Shown one piece after another: positions 32,974-44,299 of a stretch of DNA of 55,279 nt. The notes below the pieces were generated by a model, which was not told the DNA's origin, made no database searches, and saw only the letters and a list, made by a program, of their open reading frames with translations. Made by a program: the position numbers and the translations under genes. Positions within the stretch are counted from its first letter, which is position 1; every line of letters starts with the position of its first letter. The DNA comes from Comamonadaceae bacterium (GTDB taxonomy: Bacteria > Pseudomonadota > Gammaproteobacteria > Burkholderiales > Burkholderiaceae_C): positions 1 to 55,279 of the forward strand of contig JAIXPL010000006.1 of the NCBI GenBank assembly GCA_027486255.1. The letters run 5' to 3'.

Positions 32974-33280
32974 GGCCGCCGCGAGGTGTGCAGCCCTCAC
33001 CCCCACCTCTCCCAGAGGGAGAGAAAGGCCGAGCCCTCACCCCAACCCTCTCCCTGAGGGAGAGGTAGATGGAGATGGAGATGGAGTGAAAGCGGGGCCC
33101 TGAATTCCACCCTCTCCCTCTGGGAGAGGGCCGGGGTGAGGGCGCGGTCTGGCTTTTCACCCCTGTCTTGTCCGATCTGCACCCCACTCGCGTGTAGGCC
33201 GGCGCCTTGCCTGATGCCCGCCGTCGGCCAGAAAGCCCCGCCGCGCTCGGGCGGCAAGCGGATTTGTGCAGAATCGCTGC
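32974..33280. other. Intergenic region filled with palindromic repeats
   Basis: About 300 bases without a gene. It contains three GGGAGAGGG repeat units (32994-33142) and a short GGAGAT tandem repeat (about 33069-33087), then the presumed promoter region of the NDUFA9-like gene. Confidence 0.7.
32994..33142. repeat. Cluster of three GGGAGAGGG palindromic repeats
   Basis: Two units in one orientation (32994-33023 and 33034-33065, each starting CCCTCACCCC) face one inverted unit (33110-33142, ending GGGGTGAGGG). Confidence 0.85.
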
Positions 33281-34264
33281 ATGCTTCAAAAAGTTCTTGT
33301 GCTGGGCGGCTCCGGCTTTGTCGGTCGCCATGTCTGCGAAAAGCTCGTGCGCCAGTCGGTGCAGGTGACGGTGCCCACGCGGCGCCTGCGCAATGCCTCG
33401 AATGTCATGACCTTGCCCCTGCTGACTGCGGTGGAGGCCGATGTGCACGACGAGGCCCAGCTGTGCGCGCTGGTGGCCCAGCATGACGCCGTGGTGAACC
33501 TGGTCGCCATCCTGCAGGGCAGCGCGCAGGCCTTTGACCGCGCGCATGTGCAGCTGGCCGGCAAGCTGGCCCGGGCCTGCCAGGCCACGGGCGTGCGCCG
33601 CGTGGTGCACGTCAGCGCCCTGGGCGCTGACATACGCAATCCCGAGGCGCTGCCCTCGAACTACCTGCGCAGCAAGTCGCGCGCTGAACAGGTGCTGCAC
33701 CAGGCGGCGCTTGAGCTCACGCTCATTCGGCCCAGCGTCATCTTTGGCGCCGAAGACAAGTTCCTCAACACCTTCGCGGATCTGCAGCAGCTCTTTCCCG
33801 TGGTGCCCCTGGCCGGTGCCTCGGCGCGCTTTCAGCCCGTGTGGGTGGAAGACGTGGCGCAGGCCGTGGTGGCCTGTCTGGGCCAGGCCCATGCGCACGC
33901 CAGCATCGGGCAGATTTACGAGGCCTGCGGGCCGGATGTGTTCACCCTGCGCGAGCTGGTGGAGCTGGCGGGCCGCATCAGCGGTGCCAACCAGGGGCGC
34001 TGCCGCCCGGTCTTTCCTTTGCCCGATGCGCTGGCCCGCGTGCAGGCCCGGCTCATGGAGCTGATGCCGGGCGAGCCGCTGCTCAGCCGTGACAACCTGG
34101 ACTCCATGAAGGTGCCCAACGTGGCCACTGGCCACCACCCAGGCCTGCAGGCCCTGGGCATTGAGCCGGCCTCGCTCATGGCGATCGCCCCCACCTACCT
34201 GGGCCACCGGGGCTGGCGCAGCCGCCTGCTGGAGCGCCGCTCGGCGGCTGGCCGCCAGGCCTGA
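33281..34264 (+). CDS. NAD(P)-binding protein, complex I NDUFA9-like (extended SDR)
   Basis: A 327-aa atypical SDR. The Rossmann motif is LVLGGSGFVGRHVCEKL at the very N-terminus, followed by NLVAILQG, RVVHVSALGA, YLRSKSRAEQVL and TLIRPSVIFGAED. These fit the NDUFA9-like/NmrA group found in many bacteria; a link to quinone or respiratory-chain function is family knowledge, not shown here. The start is ATG 33281 (a GTG at 33266 would add five residues). It is followed closely by the GST gene (15 bases). Confidence 0.88.
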   Translation: MLQKVLVLGGSGFVGRHVCEKLVRQSVQVTVPTRRLRNASNVMTLPLLTAVEADVHDEAQLCALVAQHDAVVNLVAILQGSAQAFDRAHVQLAGKLARACQATGVRRVVHVSALGADIRNPEALPSNYLRSKSRAEQVLHQAALELTLIRPSVIFGAEDKFLNTFADLQQLFPVVPLAGASARFQPVWVEDVAQAVVACLGQAHAHASIGQIYEACGPDVFTLRELVELAGRISGANQGRCRPVFPLPDALARVQARLMELMPGEPLLSRDNLDSMKVPNVATGHHPGLQALGIEPASLMAIAPTYLGHRGWRSRLLERRSAAGRQA

Positions 34265-34278
34265 AAGTCCCCACCTGC

Positions 34279-34962
34279 ATGCTCCAGCTCTACATCGGCA
34301 ACAAGAACTATTCCTCCTGGTCCATGCGGCCTGGCGTGCTGCTGGCCCAGGCTGGCATCCCGTTCCAGGAGATCATGGTGCGCTTCGATGGTTTCGCCCC
34401 GGGCTCGCCCTTCCGCAAGACCATGGATGCGCTCAGCCCCGTGGGCAAGGTGCCCGTGCTGGTCGATGGTGCCCTGGTGGTCTGGGACAGCCTGGCCATT
34501 GCCGAGTACCTGGCCGAGCAGTTTCCGGACAAGCAGCTTTGGCCTGCCGAGGCGGCCGCCCGCGCCCGCGCTCGCAGCATCTGCGCCGAGATGCACAGTG
34601 GCTTTGCGGCGCTGCGCACGGCTTGCCCCATGAACATCGAGGCGCAGTTGCATGCCGTGGGCCAGCTCATCTGGCGCGACAAGCCGGCGGTGCGCCAGGA
34701 CGTCGCCCGCATCGAGGCCATGTGGACCGAGCTGCTGGACCGCCATGGCGGCCCGCTCCTCTTTGGCGCTTTCAGCATCGCTGACGCCTACTTCGCACCC
34801 GTGTGCATGCGCATCAAGACCTATGGACTGCCGGTGTCGGCCCCCGTGGCCGCCTACATCGAGCGCGTGTGCGCCTTGCCTGGCGTGCAAGCCTGGATCG
34901 ACGCGGCCTTGGCCGAACAGGACTTCGTGCCCTCCCAAGAGCCCTACCGGGCGCGCCCCTGA
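34279..34962 (+). CDS. Glutathione S-transferase family protein
   Basis: A 227-aa protein. The N-terminal thioredoxin-like domain contains [20 protein letters not shown] (Ser-type active-site region), [20 protein letters not shown] (cis-Pro and glutathione-binding ES/DS) and [10 protein letters not shown]. The C-terminal helical domain contains the N-capping motif [13 protein letters not shown]. It conjugates or reduces with glutathione in the cytoplasm; the substrate is unknown. It lies between the NDUFA9-like gene and cca with gaps of 14-34 bases, so cotranscription is likely. Confidence 0.92.
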   Translation: MLQLYIGNKNYSSWSMRPGVLLAQAGIPFQEIMVRFDGFAPGSPFRKTMDALSPVGKVPVLVDGALVVWDSLAIAEYLAEQFPDKQLWPAEAAARARARSICAEMHSGFAALRTACPMNIEAQLHAVGQLIWRDKPAVRQDVARIEAMWTELLDRHGGPLLFGAFSIADAYFAPVCMRIKTYGLPVSAPVAAYIERVCALPGVQAWIDAALAEQDFVPSQEPYRARP

Positions 34963-34996
34963 CAGGCCCTCTGACCCGGCCCTAAACTTGGTGCCC

Positions 34997-36208
34997 ATGA
35001 AGATCTACCAGGTCGGGGGTGCCATCCGCGATGCCTTGCTGGGCCTGCCCGTGCAAGACCGCGACTGGGTGGTGGTGGGCGCCACGCCCGATGACCTGAC
35101 CGCGCTGGGCTTCCTGCCGGTGGGCAAGGATTTCCCGGTGTTCCTGCATCCGCACAGCCGCGAGGAATACGCCCTGGCCCGCACCGAGCGCAAGACCGCC
35201 CAGGGCTACCGCGGCTTTGCCGTGCAGGCCCTGCCCAGCGTCACCCTGGAAGAAGACCTGGCTCGGCGCGACCTCACCATCAATGCGATTGCGCAAGACG
35301 ACAGCGGCCAGCTCATCGACCCCTATGGCGGCCAGGCCGATCTCAAGGCGCAGGTGCTGCGCCATGTCACCCCCGCCTTCGCCGAAGACCCGGTACGCAT
35401 CCTGCGGCTGGCCCGCTTTGCCGCCCGCTTGACAGAGTTCAGCGTGGCCCCGGAGACCCTGGCGCTCATGCGCGAGATGGTGGAGGCCGGCGAGGTCGAC
35501 GCTCTGGTGCCCGAGCGCGTGTGGCAGGAGCTCTCGCGCGGGCTCATGCAGGCCCGGCCCTCGCGCATGTTCGAGGTGCTGCGTGCTTGCGGAGCACTGG
35601 CCCGGCTGCTGCCGGAGGTCGATCGCCTTTGGGGCGTGCCCCAGCGGCCCGAGTACCACCCCGAGGTGGACACTGGCGTGCACCTCATGATGGTGCTGGA
35701 CATGGCAGCGCGCCTGCAGGCGCCTCTGACCGTGCGCTTTGCCTGCCTCATGCACGACCTGGGCAAGGGCACCACCCCCGTGCACCTGCTGCCCCGTCAC
35801 CTCGGCCATGAAGAGCGCAGCGCCCGCCTGCTCAAGGCGGTGTGCGAGCGCCTGCGCGTGCCGGTGGACTGCCGCGAACTGGCCGACGTGGTGGCGCGCG
35901 AGCATGGGAACCTTCATCGCAGCGCAGAGTTTGGGCCTGAGGCCGTGTTGCGCCTGCTGGAGCGCTGTGACGCCATCCGCAAGCCCCAGCGCTTTGAAGA
36001 GATCTTGCTGGCCTGCGAGTGCGATGCACGCGGCCGCCTGGGTCTGGAGGAGCATACCTATCCCCAGCGCGCACGCCTGCTCGCGGCCCAGGCCCAGGCC
36101 CTGGCCGTGCCCACCGCCGAGATCGCGGCCAGGGCTCAGGCGCAAGGCCTGCAGGGCGAGAAGATTGGAGAAGCGGTGCGCCAGGCGCGCATTCAGGCGC
36201 TGAGCTGA
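34997..36208 (+). CDS. cca: Multifunctional CCA tRNA nucleotidyltransferase with HD domain
   Basis: A 403-aa class II enzyme. Residues 1-140 are the nucleotidyltransferase head ([14 protein letters not shown], catalytic DRDWVVVG, then [12 protein letters not shown]). [11 protein letters not shown] belongs to the RNA-binding neck. An HD phosphohydrolase domain follows ([21 protein letters not shown], and [12 protein letters not shown]), as in the E. coli-type multifunctional CCA. It adds and repairs the tRNA 3'-CCA end; the HD domain gives phosphatase/phosphodiesterase activity in the E. coli enzyme. Confidence 0.96.
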   Translation: MKIYQVGGAIRDALLGLPVQDRDWVVVGATPDDLTALGFLPVGKDFPVFLHPHSREEYALARTERKTAQGYRGFAVQALPSVTLEEDLARRDLTINAIAQDDSGQLIDPYGGQADLKAQVLRHVTPAFAEDPVRILRLARFAARLTEFSVAPETLALMREMVEAGEVDALVPERVWQELSRGLMQARPSRMFEVLRACGALARLLPEVDRLWGVPQRPEYHPEVDTGVHLMMVLDMAARLQAPLTVRFACLMHDLGKGTTPVHLLPRHLGHEERSARLLKAVCERLRVPVDCRELADVVAREHGNLHRSAEFGPEAVLRLLERCDAIRKPQRFEEILLACECDARGRLGLEEHTYPQRARLLAAQAQALAVPTAEIAARAQAQGLQGEKIGEAVRQARIQALS

Positions 36209-36236
36209 GTGGGCTGCAGGGCACCACCGCCGCGTG

Positions 36237-36364
36237 CCCTCACCCCGGCCCTCTCCCAGAGGGAGAGGGAGGAAAACAAGGCCGCCTCAGGACACGTTCT
36301 CCCGCGAACAAGACAAGGTCCCCGTATTTCCCCCTCTCCCTCTGGGAGAGGGCAGGGGTGAGGG
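36237..36364. repeat. Pair of inverted GGGAGAGGG palindromic repeats
   Basis: Unit 1 at 36237-36269 (CCCTCACCCC first) faces unit 2 at 36332-36364 (GGGGTGAGGG last), separated by 62 bases, between cca and otsB. Confidence 0.85.
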
Positions 36365-36466
36365 CGCGGTCTGTCCACAGGCAGCATGCCCGCTGCTGAG
36401 CCCGCCCGCCCAAATTCGGCCTTGGACTACACCGCCATCACCTGATCACTGTTAGCTTGGCGGGGC

Positions 36467-37255
36467 ATGCCATCCCTTGCGTCATTCCCGTCGGTGCTGC
36501 CGCCGATCTCGCCATCGGACACGGCGCTGTTTCTGGATTTCGACGGCACGCTGGCTGATATCGCGCCCCGGCCGGAGGCCGTGCAGGTAGCTCCGGCCTT
36601 GATCGAGCTCTTGCAGGAATTGGCTGAGCGGCTGGACGGTGCGCTGGCCATCGTCTCTGGCCGTCGGCTGGCCGACCTCGACCATGTGCTGGCCCCGCTC
36701 CAGTTGCCTGCGGCGGCCGAACATGGCGCACTCCGGCGCTTGGCCTCGGGCCGCCTCACCGAACCCCGCCCGCCCGACCTGCGCTATGCCACCCTGATGG
36801 CCGAGGAACTCATGCGCCACTACCCCGGCCTGCGCATGGAGCGCAAGACCAGCGCCGTGGCGCTGCACTACCGCCAACGGCCCAGCCTGGAGCAGACCTG
36901 CCTGGACGCCATGGCCCAGGCCTGCGAGCGCACGCCGGGCACAGAACTCTTACGTGGCAAGTGCGTGGTCGAGCTCAAGCCGCTGGGTGTGAACAAAGGG
37001 CAGGCCATGGCCTGCTTCATGAAGGAGGCGCCCTTTGCCGGGCGCCAGCCCTGGTTCGCCGGCGATGACCTCACCGACGAAACCGGCTTTGCCTGGGCGC
37101 AGCAGGCCGGGGGTGCCGCCATCAAGGTGGGGCAGGGCAGCACCGCTGCGCTGCACCGCTGTGACAGCCCTGCCGGTTTGCGGCAGTGGCTGGCTCACTC
37201 GCTGCTCGCCATGCGCCAAGCTGCCCCAGGCCTGCCTCGGGCCGGGCCTGCATGA
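36467..37255 (+). CDS. otsB: Trehalose-6-phosphate phosphatase
   Basis: A 262-aa HAD-family phosphatase that removes phosphate from trehalose-6-phosphate. Motif I is LFLDFDGTLADIA (catalytic Asp), followed by AIVSGRRLADLD, KGQAMACFM and the Mg-binding GDDLTDETGF. It is the first gene of an otsB - GH15 - otsA operon. Its TGA overlaps the next ATG (ATGA), indicating translational coupling. No strong RBS is seen at its own start. Confidence 0.95.
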   Translation: MPSLASFPSVLPPISPSDTALFLDFDGTLADIAPRPEAVQVAPALIELLQELAERLDGALAIVSGRRLADLDHVLAPLQLPAAAEHGALRRLASGRLTEPRPPDLRYATLMAEELMRHYPGLRMERKTSAVALHYRQRPSLEQTCLDAMAQACERTPGTELLRGKCVVELKPLGVNKGQAMACFMKEAPFAGRQPWFAGDDLTDETGFAWAQQAGGAAIKVGQGSTAALHRCDSPAGLRQWLAHSLLAMRQAAPGLPRAGPA

Positions 37256-39084
37256 ACGCCACCCAGGCGGCCGCCCGTTTTGCCCCGGCAGCGCCGAGCT
37301 CGCTGTCGCTGGGCCTGATTGGCAACTGCGCCTTCAGCGCGCTGGTAGACCAGCGTGGGCGCATCGTGTGGTGCTGTCTGCCGCGTTTTGACGGTGACCC
37401 GGTTTTCAGCGCCCTGCTCAACCCGGGTGACGGTCAGGACGCGGGGCAGAGCGCCTTTGCCATTGAAATCGAGGACTTCGCCGAGGCCCGTCAGTGGTAC
37501 GAGCCGAATACTGCGGTGCTCAAGACGCAGCTGTTTGACCGGCTGGGCCAAGGCCTGGAGATCACGGATTTTGCGCCGCGTTTTTTTTCGCGCTCGCGCT
37601 TTTTCAAGCCCACCACCATCGTGCGCCGCGTGCGGCCCCTGAGCGGGGCGCCGCGCATCCGGGTGTCGGTGGATGTGCGCTTTGACTGGGGCCGCATCGA
37701 GCCGCTGATCACGCGCGGCAGCAACCATGTGCGTTTTGTGGGGCCGGAGATGACCCTGCGCCTGTACAGCGACGCCTCCATTGCGCACCTGCTCTCGCGC
37801 CAGCCCTTTTTGCTCACGCGCGAGCACGACTTTTTGTTGGGCCCCGACGAGACCCTGGCGCAGGGTATTGCCGACACAGCGCGCCACTTCGAGCAGGAAA
37901 CCCTGGGCTTTTGGCGGCGCTGGAGCCAGCGCCTGCACATACCGCTGCAGTGGCAGCAGGCCGTCATTCGGGCGGCCATCACGCTCAAGCTCTCGCTGTA
38001 TGAAGACACCGGCGCCATTGTGGCGGCCATGACCACCAGCATCCCGGAGGCGCCGAGGAGCGGACGCAACTGGGACTACCGCTACTGCTGGCTGCGCGAT
38101 GCCTTTTTCGTGATCCGCGCGCTCAACAGCCTCTCGGAAGTGGGCACCATGGAAGACTATGTGCGCTGGCTGTTCAACATCGTGGTGGCCGCGCGTGGCG
38201 GGCACATCCAGCCGCTTTATGGCCTGGGCCTGGAGCACGAGCTGCCCGAGCAGGTGCTGACCCACCTGGGCGGCTACCGCGGCATGGGCCCGGTGCGTGT
38301 GGGCAACCAGGCGCAAGAGCATTTTCAGCACGATGTGTATGGCAACGTGGTGCTGGGTGCGGCCCAGGCCTTCCATGACCAGCGCATCCTGCGTGCCGCG
38401 GGCGTGGCCGAGTTCCAGCAGCTCGAGGCCGTGGGCGAGCAGGCCAGGCGCACCTTCGACCTGCCCGATGCGGGCATGTGGGAGCTGCGCACGCGCGCCC
38501 GGGTGCACACCTCCTCGGCTCTTATGTGCTGGGCCGCCTGCGATCGGCTGGCCAAGATCGCACCCACCCTGAACCTGCCCGAGCGCGCGGCCTACTGGAA
38601 GGGCCACGCCGATGCCATGCGCGAGCGCATCTTGAAGGACGCCTGGAGCGAGGAGCGCCAGTCCTTTGCCGAGAGCTTTGGCGGGCGCGACCTTGACGCC
38701 AGCGCGCTGCTCATGATCGAGGTCGGCTTCATCGACGCACACGATCCGCGCTTTGTCGCCACCGTGGCCGCGCTGGAGACGCACCTGTGCGACGGGCCCT
38801 ACATGCGCCGCTACGAGGCCCCCGACGACTTCGGCAAGCCCGAGACGGCCTTCAACATCTGCACCTTCTGGCGCATCGATGCGCTGGCCCGGCTGGGCCG
38901 CAAGGCCGAGGCGCGCGAGATCTTCGAGACCATGCTCGCTGCCCGCAACCACCTGGGGCTGCTGTCCGAAGACACGCATCCGGTCACAGGCGAGATGTGG
39001 GGCAACTTCCCGCAGACCTACTCCATGGTCGGCATCATCAATGCCGCGGTGCGCCTGTCGGCGCCGTGGGACAGCGTCATCTAG
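37252..39084 (+). CDS. Glycoside hydrolase family 15 protein (glucoamylase/trehalase-like)
   Basis: A 610-aa protein. The N-terminal beta-sandwich domain (about 20-230) contains LGLIGNCAFSALVDQRGRIV and WCCLPRFDGDPVFSALL. The (alpha/alpha)6 domain contains SIPEAPRSGRNWDYRYCWLR, HIQPLYGLGLEHELPE and FPQTYSMVGIINAAVRLS. GH15 enzymes of this bacterial group hydrolyse alpha-glucosidic bonds; some cleave trehalose. The position between otsB and otsA points to trehalose or glycogen turnover. ATG 37252 overlaps the otsB stop by four bases. Confidence 0.92.
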   Translation: MNATQAAARFAPAAPSSLSLGLIGNCAFSALVDQRGRIVWCCLPRFDGDPVFSALLNPGDGQDAGQSAFAIEIEDFAEARQWYEPNTAVLKTQLFDRLGQGLEITDFAPRFFSRSRFFKPTTIVRRVRPLSGAPRIRVSVDVRFDWGRIEPLITRGSNHVRFVGPEMTLRLYSDASIAHLLSRQPFLLTREHDFLLGPDETLAQGIADTARHFEQETLGFWRRWSQRLHIPLQWQQAVIRAAITLKLSLYEDTGAIVAAMTTSIPEAPRSGRNWDYRYCWLRDAFFVIRALNSLSEVGTMEDYVRWLFNIVVAARGGHIQPLYGLGLEHELPEQVLTHLGGYRGMGPVRVGNQAQEHFQHDVYGNVVLGAAQAFHDQRILRAAGVAEFQQLEAVGEQARRTFDLPDAGMWELRTRARVHTSSALMCWAACDRLAKIAPTLNLPERAAYWKGHADAMRERILKDAWSEERQSFAESFGGRDLDASALLMIEVGFIDAHDPRFVATVAALETHLCDGPYMRRYEAPDDFGKPETAFNICTFWRIDALARLGRKAEAREIFETMLAARNHLGLLSEDTHPVTGEMWGNFPQTYSMVGIINAAVRLSAPWDSVI

Positions 39085-39092
39085 GGCCTGCC

Positions 39093-40505
<1,413 letters not shown>

Positions 40506-40527
40506 GGGAAGCTTGTGGTGCAGCGTG

Positions 40528-40626
40528 CCCCTCACCCCAGCCCTCTCCCCGGAGGGGCGCGGGGGTTATTCGGGGCCCGTTCTCTTGTGCTCCCTCTCCC
40601 CTCTGGGGAGAGGGCTGGGGTGAGGG
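40528..40626. repeat. Pair of inverted GGGAGAGGG palindromic repeats
   Basis: Unit at 40528-40564 (CCCCTCACCCC, hairpin) and inverted unit at 40592-40626 (hairpin, GGGGTGAGGGG), between the convergent otsA and DUF2905 genes. Confidence 0.85.
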
Positions 40627-40639
40627 GCACGCGCGGCTG

Positions 40640-40834
40640 CTAAACCAAGTAGCTGATCAAGGTCGCCACAAAGCTCAGCACCACTGTGCTGGTAAAGGGC
40701 AGGTACCACTCGCGGCCGAAGAGGCGAAAGCGGAAGTCGCCGGGCATGCGGCCGAAGCCCAGCTTGTTCAGCCAGGGTGTGAGCCAGCTCAGGATCACCA
40801 GGGCCAGGAAGATGACGATCATCCAGCGCAGCAT
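40640..40834 (-). CDS. DUF2905 family small membrane protein
   Basis: A 64-aa protein with two hydrophobic segments (MIVIFLALVILSWLTPWL and the C-terminal TSTVVLSFVATLISYLV) flanking LGFGRMPGDFRF, the DUF2905 signature. Function is unknown. ATG 40834 gives the family length. It lies eight bases after the stop of the MidA-like gene on the same strand and is probably cotranscribed with it. Confidence 0.87.
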   Translation of the reverse strand: MLRWMIVIFLALVILSWLTPWLNKLGFGRMPGDFRFRLFGREWYLPFTSTVVLSFVATLISYLV

Positions 40835-40841
40835 CTGGGCC

Positions 40842-41951
40842 TCAGAGGGTGTGTGAGCGGTCGCCCGCGTCAAAGCCCAGGGCTTGCCAGCCCGTGTAGG
40901 GCTGGGCGGGGCGGTCGGCGGCAAAGCCGATGACCTTGAACAACTCGCCCATCTCGTGTTCGTTCAGCAGCTTTTGCAGCATCACGCGCTCGGGCAAGGG
41001 CGCTTCTTCCAGGCCCTCGAGCACGCCGCAGTTCAGCAGAAAGTGCGCCTGGCTGGTGTAGCCCAGCACCTGCAGGCCAGCGTCTTGGCCAGCCAGGGCA
41101 ATGCCCGTGAAGTTCACGTGGGCGGTGATGTCTTTCTCGCCCACGCGCACGAGCGGGTCGGGGTCGGCCAGATGCCCGTGGTGGCACATGAGGGTGCCCA
41201 TGTGGCGCTGGGCGTGGAAGTATTCGTGCTCCGGGAAGCCGTAGTCCAGGAAGAAGGCGGCGCCGCGTTCGAGCTTGTCGGCCAAGGTGCGGATAAAGCC
41301 TTCAGCCTGCGGGTGAATTTCAGTGAGGTAGTCGTGCTCTCCGGCCACCTCCAAGGGCGGCCGCAGGGGCGTGGCACGGTCTTCAAAGGCGAGCCGGTCT
41401 TGCGCCAGCACCACACCGCGTTCATGCCACACGCCGCCCATGCGTTGCAGCAATTTCACGGGCATGGCATCGAGCACCTCATTACCCAGGACAACGGCGT
41501 TCAAGGTCTCGGGCAAGGCCTGCACCCACTGCACCTGAGCGCCAAAGGCGGCCAGCCGCTCTTGCTGGCGGGCCTGCAGGCTGCCGGAAAGGTCGACGAT
41601 GACGTAGCGCGCCAGCTTCACCCCATTTGCATGCAATGCCGTGAGCACTTGCTCGGCCATGGCGCCAGAACCTGCGCCGAATTCCCACACCTCGGTGGTA
41701 CCGGTGGCCTCAAGCGCCTGCGCCACCTGGCGGGCCAGAGCCCGGCCAAAGTGGGGTGAAAGCTCGGGGGCCGTCACAAAGTCGCTGCCCGACTGCGGCA
41801 GCAGCCCGAACTTGCGGCGATCGCCCGTGTAGTAGCCCCAGCCGGGGGCATAGAGGGCCAGGGCCATGAAGGCGTCAAAGGGCAGCCAGCCGCCGGCCTG
41901 GGCAATGGCCTTGAGAAGCTCGGGCGGGGGGCTGCTGGCTAAACTCTGCAT
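40842..41951 (-). CDS. MidA/NDUFAF7-type SAM-dependent methyltransferase
   Basis: A 369-aa class I methyltransferase. Family motifs are FDAFMALALYAPGWGYYTGD near the N-terminus, FVTAPELSPHFG, the SAM loop EFGAGSGAMAEQVL, LGNEVLDAMPVKLL and FFLDYGFPEHEYFHAQR. The mitochondrial relative NDUFAF7 methylates an Arg of a complex I subunit; a similar role in bacteria is an inference. The start is ATG 41951. It is divergent from the pteridine reductase gene across 135 bases. Confidence 0.92.
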   Translation of the reverse strand: MQSLASSPPPELLKAIAQAGGWLPFDAFMALALYAPGWGYYTGDRRKFGLLPQSGSDFVTAPELSPHFGRALARQVAQALEATGTTEVWEFGAGSGAMAEQVLTALHANGVKLARYVIVDLSGSLQARQQERLAAFGAQVQWVQALPETLNAVVLGNEVLDAMPVKLLQRMGGVWHERGVVLAQDRLAFEDRATPLRPPLEVAGEHDYLTEIHPQAEGFIRTLADKLERGAAFFLDYGFPEHEYFHAQRHMGTLMCHHGHLADPDPLVRVGEKDITAHVNFTGIALAGQDAGLQVLGYTSQAHFLLNCGVLEGLEEAPLPERVMLQKLLNEHEMGELFKVIGFAADRPAQPYTGWQALGFDAGDRSHTL

Positions 41952-42086
41952 ATCACTCAAGGCGGCGGGCTTCCTGGCGAGACACCGCACCTGCTTTATC
42001 GATTGAACTGTGGCGCCCCAGAGCGGGCGCCGCCCCAGAGAGCCCGGTTTGTACCATGCAGGCCCGGCCACCCAAGGACTCCGAAC

Positions 42087-42866
42087 ATGACACATGAACG
42101 TTCCGTGCTCGTCACCGGTGCGGCGCACCGGCTGGGCGCCGAAATCGCCACGGCCTTTGCCCGGGCGGGCTGGCAAGTGCTGTGCCACTACGAGCGTTCG
42201 CAGGACGCCGCCGAAGCCTTGGTCAACGGCCTGACTGAACAGGGCCTTAAAGCCGCCGCCGTGCAAGGCAGTCTGGACAGCGAGGCCGCGTGCCTGGCGC
42301 TTTTTCAGCAGGCCCAGGCGCACACCGAGCGCCTGCACTGCGTGGTGAACAACGCTTCTACCTTCTTCCCGGACGAGGGTGCCGACTTCCGCAGCGACCA
42401 GGCCCTGCACCAGCTGCAGGTGAACCTGCTGGCGCCGCTGGTGCTGGGGCGCGAGCTGGCGCGGCAGGCCCAGGGCGATGCCAGTGTGATCCACATCCTG
42501 GACCAGAAGGTGTTCAACCTCAATCCGGACTACTTCAGCTACACGGTGAGCAAGCTGGCCCTGGAGCGTGCGGTGGCGCTGCAGGCGCAGTCGCTGGCGC
42601 CTGCGCTGCGCGTGTGTGGCGTGGCTCCGGGCCTGATGTACCTGAGCGGCCCGCAAACCAGGGATAATTTCGAGCGCGCAGCCAGTGCCAACTTGCTGCG
42701 CCGCCCCACGGACCCCCAAGATGTCGCCAAGACATGCCTGTTTCTTGCCTCCACGGCGAGCATCACGGGCACGGTGGTCAGCGTGGACAACGGACAGCAC
42801 CTGGTGCCCCTGCCAAGGGACATCATGTTCGTCGTCGACGACTTGCTCAAAGGAATCACACCATGA
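42087..42866 (+). CDS. Pteridine reductase-like SDR
   Basis: A 259-aa SDR. The cofactor motif VTGAAHRLGAEIA carries the TGxxxRxG form typical of pteridine reductases (NADPH preference). VNNAS and the active-site YTVSK are intact. It probably reduces dihydro- or oxidised pterins. AAGGA at 42074-42078 supports ATG 42087. The TGA overlaps the folB start (ATGA), tying it to folate/pterin metabolism. Confidence 0.9.
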   Translation: MTHERSVLVTGAAHRLGAEIATAFARAGWQVLCHYERSQDAAEALVNGLTEQGLKAAAVQGSLDSEAACLALFQQAQAHTERLHCVVNNASTFFPDEGADFRSDQALHQLQVNLLAPLVLGRELARQAQGDASVIHILDQKVFNLNPDYFSYTVSKLALERAVALQAQSLAPALRVCGVAPGLMYLSGPQTRDNFERAASANLLRRPTDPQDVAKTCLFLASTASITGTVVSVDNGQHLVPLPRDIMFVVDDLLKGITP

Positions 42867-43252
42867 ACACCGACCCCAGCGCAGCGCTGGCCACCCGATG
42901 CCGGCGCCTGTTTCTGCGCAACTATGAGGTCCATATCAACATTGGCGTGCACGACTTTGAGAAAAACGGCGAGCAGCGCGTGCTGATCAATGTCGACCTG
43001 TACATCCCGCTGGCGCTGTCGACGCCCCAGCACGACGAGCTTGACGAAGTGGTGGACTACGACTTCATTCGCCGCCCCATCAGCGAGCGCGTGGCCCAGG
43101 GCCACATTCACCTGCAGGAAACGCTGTGCGACGACGTGCTGGCCACCATGCTGCAGCACCCCAAGGTGCAGGCCGCGCGCGTGTCGACCGCCAAGCCCGA
43201 TGTCTACCCCGACTGCGAGGCCGTGGGTTGCGAAGTGTTCGGCATGAAGTGA
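42863..43252 (+). CDS. folB: Dihydroneopterin aldolase family protein
   Basis: A 129-aa protein of the FolB/FolX T-fold family, acting on dihydroneopterin in folate synthesis. The N-terminus has [20 protein letters not shown], followed by [23 protein letters not shown] (substrate-binding region), [12 protein letters not shown] and [20 protein letters not shown]. It overlaps the pteridine reductase gene by four bases and is followed ten bases later by ttcA. Confidence 0.92.
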   Translation: MNTDPSAALATRCRRLFLRNYEVHINIGVHDFEKNGEQRVLINVDLYIPLALSTPQHDELDEVVDYDFIRRPISERVAQGHIHLQETLCDDVLATMLQHPKVQAARVSTAKPDVYPDCEAVGCEVFGMK

Positions 43253-43262
43253 GGGCATTGCC

Positions 43263-44189
43263 ATGAGCCAGACCAGCGTGGCCTCCAGCGAGGCTGACAC
43301 CACCACCCGCCAGGCCAAGGCCGAGCGCGAGGACCACAAGCTCGAAAAGCGCCTGTGCCGCGAGGTGGGCCGCGCCATCGTCGACTTCAACATGATTGAA
43401 GAAGGCGACAAGGTGATGGTGTGCGTGTCGGGTGGCAAGGACAGCTACGCCATGCTGGACATCCTGCTCAAGCTTCAGCAGCGCGCCCCCGTGCGCTTTG
43501 AGCTGGTGGCGGTGAACCTCGACCAAAAGCAGCCGGGCTTTCCGGCCCATGTGCTGCCCGAGTACCTGGCCAGCGTGGGCGTGCCTTTTCACATTGAGAC
43601 GCAGGACACCTACAGCATCGTCAAGCGCGTGATCCCCGAGGGCAAGACCATGTGCTCGCTGTGCTCGCGGCTGCGGCGCGGCATTTTGTACCGCGTGGCC
43701 GAAGAGCTGGGCTGCACCAAGATTGCGCTGGGCCACCACCGCGACGACATGCTGCAGACCCTTTTTCTCAACATGTTCTTTGCCTCCAAGCTCAAGGGCA
43801 TGCCGCCCAAGCTGGCCAGCGACGACGGCAAGAACGTGGTGATTCGCCCCCTGGCCTACGTGAACGAGAAAGACCTCATCCGCTGGGCCGAGGTGCGGCA
43901 GTTCCCCATCATTCCGTGCACGCTCTGCGGCAGCCAAGACGGCCTGCAGCGCCAGGTGGTTGGCGACATGCTGCGCGAGTGGGACGCCAAGTTTCCCGGC
44001 CGCCTGGAGAACATGTTCACGGCCCTGCAAAACGTGGTGCCCTCGCACCTCATGGACCGTCAGCTGCACGATTTCGCCTCCATCGCCGCCACGGGCGAGG
44101 CCGATCCCGACGGCGACAAAGCCTTCGACCCCGAGAGCTTCGCGCCCAAACCGGCCGCCACCGTTCAGTTTCTCGACCGCCTTGGCTGA
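43263..44189 (+). CDS. ttcA: tRNA 2-thiocytidine biosynthesis protein TtcA
   Basis: A 308-aa PP-loop ATPase that thiolates cytidine-32 of some tRNAs using an Fe-S cluster. The motifs are [20 protein letters not shown] (PP-loop), [20 protein letters not shown] (first CxxC), [19 protein letters not shown] and [13 protein letters not shown] (second CxxC). Length is normal. It is the last gene of the pteridine reductase-folB-ttcA unit. Confidence 0.96.
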   Translation: MSQTSVASSEADTTTRQAKAEREDHKLEKRLCREVGRAIVDFNMIEEGDKVMVCVSGGKDSYAMLDILLKLQQRAPVRFELVAVNLDQKQPGFPAHVLPEYLASVGVPFHIETQDTYSIVKRVIPEGKTMCSLCSRLRRGILYRVAEELGCTKIALGHHRDDMLQTLFLNMFFASKLKGMPPKLASDDGKNVVIRPLAYVNEKDLIRWAEVRQFPIIPCTLCGSQDGLQRQVVGDMLREWDAKFPGRLENMFTALQNVVPSHLMDRQLHDFASIAATGEADPDGDKAFDPESFAPKPAATVQFLDRLG

Positions 44190-44215
44190 GGCCGCCTCCC
44201 TCCGTATTCGTATTT

Positions 44216-44299
44216 GTAGGAGCCCAGTCCCCTGGGCGATGCGGGGCAGCAAACCCATCAGCTAAACGCCTGACATCGCCCAGAGGACTGGGCTCCTAC
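44216..44299. repeat. GTAGGAGCC-type palindromic repeat, complete inverted pair
   Basis: Left arm 44216-44240 (GTAGGAGCCCAG...GGGCGAT) and right arm 44275-44299 are inverted copies matching at 24 of 25 positions, with a 34-base spacer. The spacer length equals that of the copy at 2541-2624. Confidence 0.85.

Noticed and set aside
31180..33006. 608-codon open frame antisense to the lytic transglycosylase
   Set aside because: No recognisable motif; the sense frame has a signal peptide and SLT domain.
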